A stretch of DNA of 64,000 nucleotides from Robiginitalea sp. (GCA_024642005.1 JAHECA010000010.1:51480-115479), one strand, 5' to 3'. Shown: positions 23,762 to 33,126, counted from the first letter of the stretch. Translations and numbers: made by a program. Notes: generated by a model not told the origin, from the sequence alone.

Positions 23762-25315
23762 TCAGCCCTGGATGTGCACCGAGACCAATTGTTTTTTGCT
23801 GCCCCGTTTGGCGTAGAAGTACAGGGTATCATCACCCTCACTCAGCAATGGCTTGGAAACCATAAGCGGCAGGCGGGCTTCTTCCTGGCCAATAATCTTT
23901 TCATAACTCAATTGGCCCTGGGCGTCTAGCCTTATCAGGAAGACGTTCCGGTTGCGGCCCAGCCCCTGCCTGAAGATGAGTCGTTCGTTGTTGAGCAGTT
24001 GCGGGTTGTCTGCAGCAGTACAGATAAAGAAATAGGTACTGCCATTTTTGGTATAGGCGCTGTAGGAGGCGTAATCGCCGTCGCCCTGAGTTACCTCGGT
24101 CTTATTGATGTTTCGGGCCCATACCAGGTTGCCCTGCGGGTCGAGCTTCACGCTGACGATGTCGTTGTAATGAAAGCGTTCAATGGCCACCCGCCCACCA
24201 CTGGCGTTGGACTGGATGCTGTTGGTAACGAAGTATTCTTCCGCGTTAAAGAGCAGGGAGTCGTCGTCGGTAAAACTGACTTCCTTAAAGACGAGGTTCT
24301 TGACCACTTTTTCTTCTTCCGTGCCGAATTTGTCAAACATGAATTGCTCGGAGAAGGGGTTGAATTTATGCCGGATCGCTTTCAGGCTCACCGGGTCTAC
24401 TTCCAGATATTCCAGGCCATTGTACCGGCTGTCTTTCCGGTCGGCGTAAAACCCAACGCAGAATAGCCTGCCCTTGTACCAGATCGGATTGAGCGCTTCG
24501 GAATACATCCCGTCTATATCGTAGCTGGCCGTTGCGGCGCCCGCACGGGTAAGCTTTACCAGTTCGTATTGGAATTTGCGCTCCTCGGCCTTAAACCTCC
24601 GCTTGATGAAATAGGCCTTGCCCACCAGGTAGGCTGCTGAGAGGTCAGGCGCCATCTCCAGGGCTTCGAAGGCGTAGTTTTTATCTTCAATTTCCGATGA
24701 AAAGTCTACATCCATCAGGGGCTGGAAACTGTAATTGTACACCAGAATGCGGTGGCGGTTGTCTTTTCCTTTTTTGTAATGCAGGCTTACCGCAAATGCC
24801 TTTTTGTCGCGGTCAAAGAGCACGGTGGTGCTGAACCCGGAATTGAAATCGCGGTTGTGGTAATTCTTGTCAAGCGGCTTGTCGACATAAACCGAAGGTA
24901 TTTCAAGCAGCTCCTTGCTGGTAAACCGGTAGTCGCCCACCGGGCTTTGGTGGATCGTGTATATGTAACTCAGCCGTTCAGTATCGTACTGCAGAAACAG
25001 GAGGTATAGTTGCCCGTTGGCCACAAACCCGTCGACCAGATCGGCCCCGTTGAATTTGTAGTTGTATTCATCCAACAGTTCAAGCTGGTCGTTATACCGC
25101 TCTATCAAATAGCCCTTTGGATGGAGGATTATCCCCTGATAATAAGACCGGACGAGCAGCTTGGTGCCCGAAGCCGCTTCGGAGAAGGTTGCCAGGTTGG
25201 AATACCTATACCGGTCGTTATATTTTTCGCCGAAGCGATATTCCACAGGCATTTGCTGGGCCTGCAAACAGCAGGCGAGCAGCAGACAGCCCAGCATCCA
25301 TAGGTTACGCGCCAT
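23762..25315 (-). CDS. Exported protein of unknown function (517 aa)
   Basis: MARNLWMLGCLLLACCLQAQ is a signal peptide, possibly with a lipobox at one of the two Cys. The rest is rich in aromatic and charged beta-strand-like repeats (LVRSYYQGIILHPKG, FVANGQLYLLFLQYD, LFCVGFYADRKDSRYNG), suggesting a beta-propeller-like or repeat fold. I do not recognise a named family. It lies 17 bp upstream (in transcript order, downstream) of the enoyl-CoA hydratase gene, so it is probably the last gene of that operon. Confidence 0.7.
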   Translation of the reverse strand: MARNLWMLGCLLLACCLQAQQMPVEYRFGEKYNDRYRYSNLATFSEAASGTKLLVRSYYQGIILHPKGYLIERYNDQLELLDEYNYKFNGADLVDGFVANGQLYLLFLQYDTERLSYIYTIHQSPVGDYRFTSKELLEIPSVYVDKPLDKNYHNRDFNSGFSTTVLFDRDKKAFAVSLHYKKGKDNRHRILVYNYSFQPLMDVDFSSEIEDKNYAFEALEMAPDLSAAYLVGKAYFIKRRFKAEERKFQYELVKLTRAGAATASYDIDGMYSEALNPIWYKGRLFCVGFYADRKDSRYNGLEYLEVDPVSLKAIRHKFNPFSEQFMFDKFGTEEEKVVKNLVFKEVSFTDDDSLLFNAEEYFVTNSIQSNASGGRVAIERFHYNDIVSVKLDPQGNLVWARNINKTEVTQGDGDYASYSAYTKNGSTYFFICTAADNPQLLNNERLIFRQGLGRNRNVFLIRLDAQGQLSYEKIIGQEEARLPLMVSKPLLSEGDDTLYFYAKRGSKKQLVSVHIQG

Positions 25316-25332
25316 AAGCAGCTCATTTGGGA

Positions 25333-26115
25333 TTACTTGCCGGGAAACTCGGGCCTGCGTTTTTCGAGGAAGGCCGTGGTGCCTTCCCTGAAATCAGCGG
25401 TGGAGAAACAATCTCCAAAGGCCTGAATTTCGGCCTGGTATCCGGTTTCGTTACTCCTAAAACCCGCATTTACGGCTTTTATTGCATGGAGCAGGGCTAC
25501 CGGGGAGTTTTTTGCGATCTTCTCAGCCAGCTTCAGGCAAAACCCTTCCAGGTCTTCGAGGGCGGTCACGTAATTGACCAGCCCATATTCGAGGGCCTTC
25601 TCGGCCTCTATCATTCCCCCGGTAAGAATCATTTCCAGGGCCCGGCCTTTGCCGACAAGCTGCGGCAGGCGCTGGGTTCCCCCATACCCGGGGATTACGC
25701 CCAGGGACACCTCGGGAAGGCCCATACGGGCATTGTGGCTGGCCACTCTGAAATGGCAGGCCATGGCCAGTTCGAGGCCCCCGCCCAGGGCAAAACCGTT
25801 TACCGCGGCGATAACCGGTGTGCCCAGGTTCTCGATGAAATCAAAAAGGGTTTCCTGCCCGTGCGCGGCCAGCTGACGGCCCTGCTTGGAATTGAAGCCG
25901 GCAAATTCGGCAATATCGGCCCCGGCCACAAAAGCTTTGGGGCCGCTCCCCCTCAGCACGATGGCTTTGATCCGGGGGTCGGCATCGAGATCTTCCAGGG
26001 CTGCATGAAGCTCTTCAATGGTCAGGCGGTTCAGCGCATTGAGCTTGTTGGGCCTGTCAACAAAGACCAGGGCTACCGGTTCTTTCCGTGTGACGAGTAC
26101 GTTTTCAAATTTCAT
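25333..26115 (-). CDS. Enoyl-CoA hydratase/isomerase family protein (260 aa)
   Basis: A crotonase-fold enzyme. The oxyanion-hole and active-site motifs are KAFVAGADIAEFAG (near residue 62) and NGFALGGGLELAMACHFRVAS (near 103), followed by GLPEVSLGVIPGYGGTQRL with the catalytic Glu. This fits hydration of enoyl-CoA in beta-oxidation or butyrate-type pathways. Its ATG overlaps the TGA of the upstream histidine kinase gene (ATGA), so the two are translationally coupled, an odd pairing. Confidence 0.92.
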   Translation of the reverse strand: MKFENVLVTRKEPVALVFVDRPNKLNALNRLTIEELHAALEDLDADPRIKAIVLRGSGPKAFVAGADIAEFAGFNSKQGRQLAAHGQETLFDFIENLGTPVIAAVNGFALGGGLELAMACHFRVASHNARMGLPEVSLGVIPGYGGTQRLPQLVGKGRALEMILTGGMIEAEKALEYGLVNYVTALEDLEGFCLKLAEKIAKNSPVALLHAIKAVNAGFRSNETGYQAEIQAFGDCFSTADFREGTTAFLEKRRPEFPGK

Positions 26116-27575
26116 AGGTCTGCTGTGTTTTGTTCAGTTGCTAGTTTGGGTAGGCGTACGGTAAACACCGAGCCTTTTCCTGGCTGGGAACTCAGGTCGA
26201 TACGGCCCTGACAGGTTTCGACAATGGTCTTCACCATCCCCAGGCCCAGACCCATCCCACTCGACTTTGTAGTGAACTTGGGTTCGAAAATCTTCTCGAG
26301 GTTGGCCTGATCTATTCCGGTACCGTTGTCGGCCACCATAATCTTGACCCACTTGCCTTCGGAAGCAACCGACACCACAATGCGGGGCTCGGCCACTTCA
26401 GGCACCGCCTGAATGGCATTCTTCACCAGGTTGGTTACCACGCGTATCAGTTGGGTACGGTCCATTTTGGCAATTATATCGGATTCCTCTCCCATAAAGT
26501 GGATATAGGGCTCATTGAAAATATCGAGGGCCAGCTTCACCACTTTGGTCACGTTCAGGTTTTCGTTCTGCTGTGCAGGCATCTCCGCGAAATTGGAAAA
26601 GGCCGAGGCGATGCTGCTGAGGGTGTCGATTTGCTGAATCAGGGTGTTGGCAAATTCGCGCACCTTCGGCAGGGCCTCGGGGTCTGCGGGGTCAAATTTG
26701 CGCTCGAAGCTCTGTACGCTTAAGCGCATAGGGGTAAGCGGGTTCTTGATTTCGTGGGCCACCTGCTTGGCCATCTCGCGCCAGGCCTGTTCCCGTTCGC
26801 TGCGGGCCAGTTTGGCGGCGCTGAGCTCCAGCTCGTCGATCATGCTGTTATAGGAATCTATCAGATGGGAAATCTCCTCACTGGGGTCTTCCAGCAATAT
26901 TTTCTCGTTGGTACGGGCAAGACGGGTTTGGGTGAGTTTGTCTGATATGGTTTGCAACGACCTGGTAATGTACTTGGAGATAAAATAGGCCAGGGCAATG
27001 GCGCTTAGCAACATGAGCAGGTACACCGCCCCCAGGCGCATCAGGAATTGCCTGAGTTCGGCATCGTAAAAGGAATTCTCCTCAAAATACGGAAGGTTGA
27101 GAATTCCGATAGGCTTAAAACGGTTGTCGAGTATATAGGTATACGACGCCTGGTAGGTATCGCCGGCAGCCTCAGAAGCCTCCACGAATCTTTTTTCAAG
27201 GCCCGATTGCAGCTCATTGAGGATATGGGGTTCCAAACATAGGGAAATGGAATCGTTGTCGAATTTGGGGCGCGAACTCTTGATGAGCTGCCCTTCCAGG
27301 TCGTAAATGTTGAAATTCGCATCTTCGATGATGGCGATACGGTAAATTTCATCTTTGAAGATCAGGCTCAGGTTGTCGGTGGTTACCGGGTAGGTGGTGC
27401 GCTGCAGGGCAAAGGTGATGGCCTGTTTGATCTGGTCTTCCTTGCGAACCAGGCGGTCTTGGTGATAATCCTTGGCCTGTTCGCGATACTGATACACGGT
27501 AACCCCGGCAATCAGCACCGATGCAACGAGCACCAGCAGGATCATGGAAAAGAAGATCCTGGAGCGTAAAGACAT
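26112..27575 (-). CDS. NtrY-like sensor histidine kinase (487 aa)
   Basis: A membrane sensor with helix 1 at about residues 5-27, an extracytoplasmic region, and helix 2 (LGAVYLLMLLSAIALAYFIS). A HAMP segment follows, then HisKA with the phospho-His in AKQVAHEIKNPLTPMRLSVQ, and an ATPase domain (NLVKNAIQAVPE, DNGTGID, GMGLGLGMVKTIVE). The ATG at 27575 is preferred over the longer frame because it gives a standard N-terminal helix. No response regulator gene is adjacent; it is coupled to enoyl-CoA hydratase. Confidence 0.9.
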   Translation of the reverse strand: MSLRSRIFFSMILLVLVASVLIAGVTVYQYREQAKDYHQDRLVRKEDQIKQAITFALQRTTYPVTTDNLSLIFKDEIYRIAIIEDANFNIYDLEGQLIKSSRPKFDNDSISLCLEPHILNELQSGLEKRFVEASEAAGDTYQASYTYILDNRFKPIGILNLPYFEENSFYDAELRQFLMRLGAVYLLMLLSAIALAYFISKYITRSLQTISDKLTQTRLARTNEKILLEDPSEEISHLIDSYNSMIDELELSAAKLARSEREQAWREMAKQVAHEIKNPLTPMRLSVQSFERKFDPADPEALPKVREFANTLIQQIDTLSSIASAFSNFAEMPAQQNENLNVTKVVKLALDIFNEPYIHFMGEESDIIAKMDRTQLIRVVTNLVKNAIQAVPEVAEPRIVVSVASEGKWVKIMVADNGTGIDQANLEKIFEPKFTTKSSGMGLGLGMVKTIVETCQGRIDLSSQPGKGSVFTVRLPKLATEQNTADL

Positions 27576-27635
27576 TTTTGTGAACAAACAGCGGTGGTTT
27601 ACCCGTAAAGATAGCAATAATCACACCAAAATTGC

Positions 27636-27653
27636 GCGGGGGAGCTCCCCCGC
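27636..27653 (-). terminator. Perfect palindrome, probable terminator after hemJ
   Basis: GCGGGGGAGCTCCCCCGC is an 18-bp perfect palindrome. On the minus strand it lies 10 bp after the hemJ stop and is followed by GCAATTTTGG, a short T run. It separates hemJ from the histidine kinase gene. Confidence 0.6.
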
Positions 27654-27663
27654 CCAGGCACCT

Positions 27664-28218
27664 TTAAGGCCGGCCTTCTTCCCTTTCCCTTACGCGCTTG
27701 TAGACCCTGATGCCGATCATGATAAGGGCCGCCAGGCCAATCATGCCAACCAGGCCGTACACCCAGTCAAAGGTGGTTTTCAAGATGGCCAGGAATACCA
27801 CCGCAAACAAGATCATGGTGGCCCCTTCGTTCCATATCCGCATAAAGTGGGAGGTGTAGGTGTAATCTTCCCGCTGGAATTTCAGAAACATGCGGTGCAT
27901 GGCCAGGTGGTAGACCCAGAGCAGAACCACAAAACCGATCTTGATAAGCATCCAGGCCTGTTGCAGCCACTCCGGCATCAGGACGAGGAGCCAGATCGCG
28001 GTAAGGGTGCAGAGTATTGCCGAAGGCCAGGTAATGATATTCCACAACCGGCGCTCCATGATGCGGAACTGCCCGGCCAGCACCCCGGCATCGGGCTGAG
28101 GCTTGTCACGCGACTCAATGTGGTAAATGAACAAACGGGGCATGTAGAACAACCCCGCAAACCAGGTAACGACAAAAATAAGGTGAAGCGACTTCACGAA
28201 ATTATAAGGGTCTGACAT
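27664..28218 (-). CDS. hemJ: Protoporphyrinogen IX oxidase, HemJ type (CopD family; 184 aa)
   Basis: An integral membrane protein with four or five helices. The signature HLIFVVTWFAGLFYMPRLFIYH (written here in two parts: HLIFVVTWFAGLF and YMPRLFIYH) carries the conserved His ligands near residues 10 and 30, matching UPF0093/HemJ. HemJ converts protoporphyrinogen IX to protoporphyrin IX, the step before ferrochelatase. The ATG at 28218 (MSDPYNFVKSLH) fits the family start. The other heme genes lie 19-29 kb to the right in the window; no HemG or HemY is seen. Confidence 0.85.
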   Translation of the reverse strand: MSDPYNFVKSLHLIFVVTWFAGLFYMPRLFIYHIESRDKPQPDAGVLAGQFRIMERRLWNIITWPSAILCTLTAIWLLVLMPEWLQQAWMLIKIGFVVLLWVYHLAMHRMFLKFQREDYTYTSHFMRIWNEGATMILFAVVFLAILKTTFDWVYGLVGMIGLAALIMIGIRVYKRVREREEGRP

Positions 28219-28299
28219 GCTGCGCAATTTAGTCCCGGCCCTGCGGGGTTGGTTCACCGGCAAATTACTGTTTTTTTTTGCGGATTACCCCGGTGCCTT

Positions 28300-29583
28300 T
28301 TAAAAAACACCCCTGTCCCTGCCCAGGCGCCAGGCTTGCAAGAGCCCATAGGTTGCTACAGCCGGAAGCAACCAGCCCAGCCCCTGTGCATGAAGCGGGA
28401 TAACCCTCCGGGACCAGTCGCCAAACCAATCGGCGCCCAGGCTCTGCAGGAAATCGGGTAGGCTGAAGAGCAGGGTTACCCCAACCACAGCCCGAAAAAC
28501 AGAAGGCGGGGTCCACCACAATGGCACTGCGTTCATGGCTATCAAAATAATCGTTAGGGGGTAGATGAGCATGAGCGCCGGCAGTGCAATGGCAATGATC
28601 CATTCTACTGAACCCTGCCCCATTACCGCCCCGAGCAGGCAGCCTGCCAGAGCGGTAAGCCTATATGCCTGCTCCGATTCGCCAAAACGCGTTTTCACAA
28701 AATCGGCAGTACCGGTCACAATGCCAACGGCCGTGGTAAAGCAAGCCAGGGCAATGAGTACGCTTAGCAAATAGGTGCCGCCCTGCCCCAGGGCCCGGGT
28801 ACTCATCTGCCCCAGCAATCCGGTGCGGGAAATGGCCGGGTCGGCCAGGCCATCCATGAAGGCGCCGCAGGCCATAAGCCCTGCGTAGAGCACCAGGAGG
28901 GAAATACCGGCTATTTGCCCGGCCCCGGTTACCGCGCGAAAGCGTTGGCCGGCCGAAAGGTTGGGTTGTTGCAGCCTCAGGGAAATCAGGATGACCCCCC
29001 CCACCACTACTGCCCCTATGGCGTCGAACGTCTGGTAGCCCTCCATGATTCCGGCACCCAGGGGAGCCCCCAGCTGAGGTATGCCCGCCTCAGCAGGCGG
29101 CGCCCACAAGAGGTTACCCAGCAACAGGACGAGCACCAGCAAAATAGCCGGGGTAAGCCATTTGCCAATTAGGTCGCTTAAGCGTGAGCGGTTTATCGCA
29201 ATCGCAAATACTGCTCCAAAATACACCAGGCTGGTAAGCCATGGCGCCACATCAAAATAGGGGGCGATCGCCATTTCGTGGGTTACCGATGCCGTGCGGG
29301 GAGCAGGCAACGAAAGCGAGATCGCGTATACCAGCAGGCAGTAGACCAGGCTGAAGAACGGGGAGACCTTGCGGGCGAAATCGAACATGCTTCCCTGCAG
29401 GCGGGCATGGGCAAGTATCCCCAGCATGGGAATGGCCACCGCCGAGAAACAGAACCCGAGCATTGCCAGCCACCAGAACGACCCTGCCCGCAAACCGAGA
29501 TGAGGAGGAAGAATCAGGTTGCCAGCCCCGAAAAAAAGGGAAAAGAGCGTAAAACCAAGGACCCAGATTTGGCGTTTTTTCAT
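28300..29583 (-). CDS. brnQ: Branched-chain amino acid transport protein, BrnQ family (427 aa)
   Basis: A 12-helix inner-membrane carrier for leucine, isoleucine and valine driven by an ion gradient. The N-terminus IWVLGFTLFSLFFGAGNLILPP is the family signature; further helices include GYQTFDAIGAVVVGGVILISL and CFTTAVGIVTGTADFVKTRFG. Length matches LivII carriers. It is a single gene 81 bp upstream of hemJ in the same direction. Confidence 0.92.
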   Translation of the reverse strand: MKKRQIWVLGFTLFSLFFGAGNLILPPHLGLRAGSFWWLAMLGFCFSAVAIPMLGILAHARLQGSMFDFARKVSPFFSLVYCLLVYAISLSLPAPRTASVTHEMAIAPYFDVAPWLTSLVYFGAVFAIAINRSRLSDLIGKWLTPAILLVLVLLLGNLLWAPPAEAGIPQLGAPLGAGIMEGYQTFDAIGAVVVGGVILISLRLQQPNLSAGQRFRAVTGAGQIAGISLLVLYAGLMACGAFMDGLADPAISRTGLLGQMSTRALGQGGTYLLSVLIALACFTTAVGIVTGTADFVKTRFGESEQAYRLTALAGCLLGAVMGQGSVEWIIAIALPALMLIYPLTIILIAMNAVPLWWTPPSVFRAVVGVTLLFSLPDFLQSLGADWFGDWSRRVIPLHAQGLGWLLPAVATYGLLQAWRLGRDRGVF

Positions 29584-29788
29584 TACGTTGCAGACCCCAC
29601 AAGGCTATGGCCTGGTAGCGGGCAGACAAGGCAATTTAGCCCTTGCCCGAGTGCCTGATTTAAGTCTTTTGTCGAAAATAATTAAAAAATCATCCGAAAG
29701 AGCCAATAAACTCGTAAACAGAATCGTTGTGGATTGTAGCAACCCTGAATCCATTTGATCCTGAACTGAAATTAAGTAACGCCCCCGA

Positions 29789-29815
29789 AGGTTCCAGCCC
29801 CACAAAAAGGAACCT
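29789..29815. other. Hairpin upstream of the small zinc-ribbon gene
   Basis: AGGTTCC and GGAACCT form a 7-bp stem with a 13-nt loop in the 256-bp gap after the brnQ start. TACTTTTA, one base from the -7 consensus, directly abuts the ATG at 29840. Both could be regulatory. Confidence 0.3.
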
Positions 29816-29839
29816 GCCCGAGCCCCAAAACCTACTTTT

Positions 29840-30064
29840 ATGAAGAAGCTCTTCTGCTCTGTCTTCGGCCATCACTTCGCCGTCAGCAAAAAAGTGACCT
29901 CGCACATCAAGGAATATTCCTGCGTACACTGCGGCAAACAGGTTACCACCGATGTTAGCGGCAACTTGTCTAACCTGACTCCGCAGCTTCGCGAAATCAA
30001 CGATACCCTGGCGAACATTTACCAGAAAAGGCACGCCTCTGCTCCCCAGCAGCAGGTAGCCTGA
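29840..30064 (+). CDS. Small zinc-ribbon-like protein (74 aa)
   Basis: The N-terminal half has a Cys-His set: LFCSVFGHHF (Cys6, His11, His12) and YSCVHCGKQVTTD, a CxxC knuckle. The layout resembles DUF1660-type small proteins. The C-terminal half is a polar helix (LREINDTLANIYQKRH). Function is unknown. It converges on thiL with a 1-bp gap. Coding is supported by the clean Cys pattern and the lack of any competing gene. Confidence 0.65.
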   Translation: MKKLFCSVFGHHFAVSKKVTSHIKEYSCVHCGKQVTTDVSGNLSNLTPQLREINDTLANIYQKRHASAPQQQVA

Positions 30065-30065
30065 A

Positions 30066-31118
30066 CTACTCAGCCGGGTCAAAGGCATTCCAGCCCCGCG
30101 CCTGCAAGGGCAATTGCTGCCCGCCCCGCGTGATTAGCATCGCGCCAGATTCCTTTTGAGCCATGTGGCCGATAACGGTCAGGTTAGGGTTCCCTTTAAT
30201 TTTTGAATAGTCTTCCTGCCCGATCGTAAAAAGCAGTTCATAATCTTCACCTCCTCCCAATGCCACGGTGGTACTGTCGAGATTAAATTCCTCGCAGGCC
30301 GCAATCAACGTTGGGTCCAAGGGTATTTTTTCTTCGTACAACACGCAGCCTGTCTGGCTGGCCCCACAAAGGTGCAGTATTTCAGAGGAGAGGCCGTCGC
30401 TGATATCTATCATGGCTGTTGGCTGCACCTGCAAGGATTCCAGCAGGGCTATCACATCTTTGCGGGCCTCGGGCTTCAGCTGGCGTTCCACCAGATACGC
30501 ATAGGGGTCCAGATCGGGCTGGTGGCGCGGGTTTACCTTAAACACTTCCTGTTCACGCCTCAGCACCTGGAGGCCCATGTATGCCCCGCCCAGATCCCCG
30601 CTTACCACGAGCAGGTCGTTGGGCCGGGCCCCGCTGCGCTGCACTGCCTTGCCTGGTTCGCCCTGCCCGATTACCGTTATGCTGATTATCATCCCTTTGG
30701 TCGAGGAAGTGGTGTCGCCCCCCACCACATCTACCCCGTAGACCTCGCTGGCCAGGGCAATGCCCGAGTAGAGCTCTTCCAGAGCCTCTAGCGGGAAGCG
30801 GTTCGAAACAGCCAGGGATATGGTTACCTGGGTGGGCTCCATCTTCATGGCGTAGATATCGCTGAGGTTCACCACCACCGCCTTATAGCCTAAATGCTTG
30901 AGCGGGGTATACCCCAGATCGAAATGCACACCCTCTACCAACATGTCGGTGCTCAGGGCGACCTCCTTCTCTGCAAAGCGGAGCAGGGCGGCGTCGTCTC
31001 CGATCCCTTTGAGGGTAGACGGCTGGGTTATTTTCAGGTGACGGCTGAGGTGGCGGATCAGGCCGAATTCGCCCAGCTGCTCCAGGGCGGTTTTGTCGGA
31101 TTCTCTGTTTTCTAGCAT
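30066..31118 (-). CDS. thiL: Thiamine-phosphate kinase (350 aa)
   Basis: Phosphorylates thiamine monophosphate to thiamine diphosphate. The PurM/ThiL ATP-binding fold shows the motifs GIGDDAALL (near residue 40), STDMLVEGVHFD (near 56), GGDTTSSTKGMIISITVIG (near 135) and the C-terminal IDISDGLSSEILHL and GGGEDYELLFT. The length is normal. A TACTTTTG promoter element lies only 4 bp upstream of the start, so the leader must be very short or absent. Confidence 0.93.
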   Translation of the reverse strand: MLENRESDKTALEQLGEFGLIRHLSRHLKITQPSTLKGIGDDAALLRFAEKEVALSTDMLVEGVHFDLGYTPLKHLGYKAVVVNLSDIYAMKMEPTQVTISLAVSNRFPLEALEELYSGIALASEVYGVDVVGGDTTSSTKGMIISITVIGQGEPGKAVQRSGARPNDLLVVSGDLGGAYMGLQVLRREQEVFKVNPRHQPDLDPYAYLVERQLKPEARKDVIALLESLQVQPTAMIDISDGLSSEILHLCGASQTGCVLYEEKIPLDPTLIAACEEFNLDSTTVALGGGEDYELLFTIGQEDYSKIKGNPNLTVIGHMAQKESGAMLITRGGQQLPLQARGWNAFDPAE

Positions 31119-31122
31119 AGGG

Positions 31123-31130
31123 CAAAAGTA
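31123..31130 (-). promoter_or_regulatory. -7 promoter element for thiL
   Basis: Minus-strand TACTTTTG matches TAnnTTTG, 4 nt from the ATG. A leaderless transcript, or a start further downstream, would be needed. Confidence 0.4.
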
Positions 31131-31244
31131 CAGCCTAATGCGGTTTGGACACAGGAATTTTTACCGGTAATGCCCCGGGCGTGGTCCAAACCACTCCCGT
31201 ATAAGAAAAGCAAATAGGCCGATTCGTTATATTAATGTTATCAA

Positions 31245-31277
31245 TTGCACAAAAACCGGCCTTAGGTACTATATTTG
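31245..31277 (+). promoter_or_regulatory. Promoter of the suf operon
   Basis: TTG (31245-31247), a 22-bp spacer and TATATTTG (31270-31277) agree with the Bacteroidota housekeeping promoter. The ATG of the first suf gene follows 31 bp later. Confidence 0.75.
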
Positions 31278-31307
31278 TGTGCTATTTAGAATAAATCCAA
31301 ATTTAGA

Positions 31308-31637
31308 ATGATCAAGGTATCCGATTCCGCCCGTCAAAAGGTGGTGACCCTCATGCAAGAGGAAGGCTACGACGCACAGAACGATTACGTTCGGGTGGGC
31401 GTCAAGAGTGGCGGGTGCAGTGGTTTGTCTTACGAATTGCGTTTCGACAGGGAGGTGAGTGAAGCCGACAAGGTTTTCGAAGACAATACGGTGCGCATTA
31501 TCGTCGACAAGAAGAGCTTTCTTTATCTGGTGGGCACCACACTGGAATTTTCAGGAGGCCTCAACGGCAAGGGATTTGTTTTCAACAACCCCAACGCCCA
31601 GCGCACCTGTGGTTGCGGGGAGAGCTTCTCCCTGTAG
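31308..31637 (+). CDS. sufA: HesB/IscA/SufA family iron-sulfur assembly protein (109 aa)
   Basis: An A-type Fe-S carrier with the three conserved cysteines: one in KSGGCSGLSYEL (near residue 37) and two in the C-terminal RTCGCGESFSL. It would accept nascent clusters from SufBCD and deliver them to apo-proteins. It is the first gene after the suf promoter, 40 bp before sufB. Confidence 0.93.
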   Translation: MIKVSDSARQKVVTLMQEEGYDAQNDYVRVGVKSGGCSGLSYELRFDREVSEADKVFEDNTVRIIVDKKSFLYLVGTTLEFSGGLNGKGFVFNNPNAQRTCGCGESFSL

Positions 31638-31677
31638 CATCCCCCCTTGATGGGAATAAACGAGACTTAGAAGAACC

Positions 31678-33123
31678 ATGGCTTATACCGAAGAGGAATT
31701 AAAAAAAGAACTGGAAACCAAGGAATACGAGTATGGTTTCTATACGGATATCGAATCGGAGACCTTTCCCAAAGGGCTCAACGAGGAGGTCGTCATAGCC
31801 ATTTCCAAAAAGAAGGAAGAGCCCGAATGGATGACCCAATGGCGTCTCGAGTCGTTCAGGATCTGGCAGGAAATGACCGAGCCCGACTGGGCCAATGTCA
31901 GGTATAAAAAGCCCGACTTTCAAGGCATTTCCTATTACTCGGCCCCCAACAAGAAACCGAAATACGACAGTCTTGACGAGGTAGACCCCGAACTGCTCGA
32001 AACCTTCCAAAAACTGGGTATCCCCATGGAGGAGCAGAAAAAGCTGGCCGGGGTTGCCGTAGACTTTGTGATGGATTCCGTTTCGGTGGCCACCACCTTT
32101 AAAAAGACCCTGGCCGAGAAGGGGATTATCTTCTGCTCGATTTCGGAAGCCCTCAGGGAACACCCGGAATTAGTACGGAAATACCTGGGCACGGTGGTGC
32201 CCCAGAGAGACAATTTCTATGCCGCCCTGAATTCGGCCGTCTTTTCAGACGGGTCGTTCTGCTACATCCCCAAGGGGGTGCGCTGCCCTATGGAACTTTC
32301 GACCTATTTCCGAATCAACCAGGCCGGCACGGGCCAATTTGAAAGAACCCTGGTGGTTGCCGACGAAGGCAGCTACGTGAGCTACCTGGAAGGCTGTACC
32401 GCCCCTTCCCGGGACGAAAACCAGCTGCACGCCGCCGTGGTGGAACTCATCGCCCTGGATGGGGCCGAGATCAAATATTCGACAGTACAGAACTGGTTTC
32501 CGGGCGATAAGGAAGGCAGGGGCGGAGTGTACAACTTCGTGACCAAGCGCGGGCTTTGCGAACGCAATGCCAAGATTTCCTGGACCCAGGTAGAGACAGG
32601 TTCGGCCGTAACCTGGAAGTATCCTTCCTGCGTGCTGAAAGGCGACAACTCCATCGGAGAATTCTATTCCATCGCCGTAACCAACAACTATCAGCAGGCC
32701 GACACGGGCACCAAGATGATTCACCTGGGCAAAAACACCCGAAGCACTATCATCTCCAAGGGTATTTCGGCAGGACGGTCGCAGAACAGCTACAGGGGGC
32801 TGGTACAGGTAGGCAGCCGGGCCGCCAACGCCCGTAATTTCTCCCAATGCGATTCCCTGCTCATGGGGAACGAGTGCGGGGCACATACCTTCCCCTATAT
32901 CGAGGTTAAAAACCCTACTGCCCAGATCGAGCACGAAGCCACCACCAGCAAGATCGGGGAAGACCAGATCTTCTATTGCAACCAGCGGGGCATCGACACC
33001 GAAAAGGCCATTGCCCTTATCGTGAACGGCTTCAGCAAGGAAGTGCTCAACAAGCTGCCCATGGAATTTGCCGTGGAAGCGCAGAAATTATTGGAAATAA
33101 GCCTCGAAGGCTCGGTTGGATAA
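31678..33123 (+). CDS. sufB: Fe-S cluster assembly protein SufB (481 aa)
   Basis: Scaffold subunit of the SufBC2D complex. The family signatures are visible: [22 protein letters not shown] near residue 85 (shown only in part here: YYSAPN and [11 protein letters not shown]), [20 protein letters not shown] near residue 200, and [20 protein letters not shown]. The C-terminal core has the conserved His/Cys region [15 protein letters not shown] and [19 protein letters not shown]. Full length for the family. The next gene, 3 bp away, is unexpected: a lactonase-like lipoprotein. Confidence 0.95.
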   Translation: MAYTEEELKKELETKEYEYGFYTDIESETFPKGLNEEVVIAISKKKEEPEWMTQWRLESFRIWQEMTEPDWANVRYKKPDFQGISYYSAPNKKPKYDSLDEVDPELLETFQKLGIPMEEQKKLAGVAVDFVMDSVSVATTFKKTLAEKGIIFCSISEALREHPELVRKYLGTVVPQRDNFYAALNSAVFSDGSFCYIPKGVRCPMELSTYFRINQAGTGQFERTLVVADEGSYVSYLEGCTAPSRDENQLHAAVVELIALDGAEIKYSTVQNWFPGDKEGRGGVYNFVTKRGLCERNAKISWTQVETGSAVTWKYPSCVLKGDNSIGEFYSIAVTNNYQQADTGTKMIHLGKNTRSTIISKGISAGRSQNSYRGLVQVGSRAANARNFSQCDSLLMGNECGAHTFPYIEVKNPTAQIEHEATTSKIGEDQIFYCNQRGIDTEKAIALIVNGFSKEVLNKLPMEFAVEAQKLLEISLEGSVG

Positions 33124-33126
33124 CCC

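Noticed and set aside
27544..28215. Long plus-strand ORF opposite hemJ
   Set aside because: Its sequence is His-, Gln- and Pro-rich in the manner of an antisense shadow, and hemJ on the minus strand has clear family motifs.
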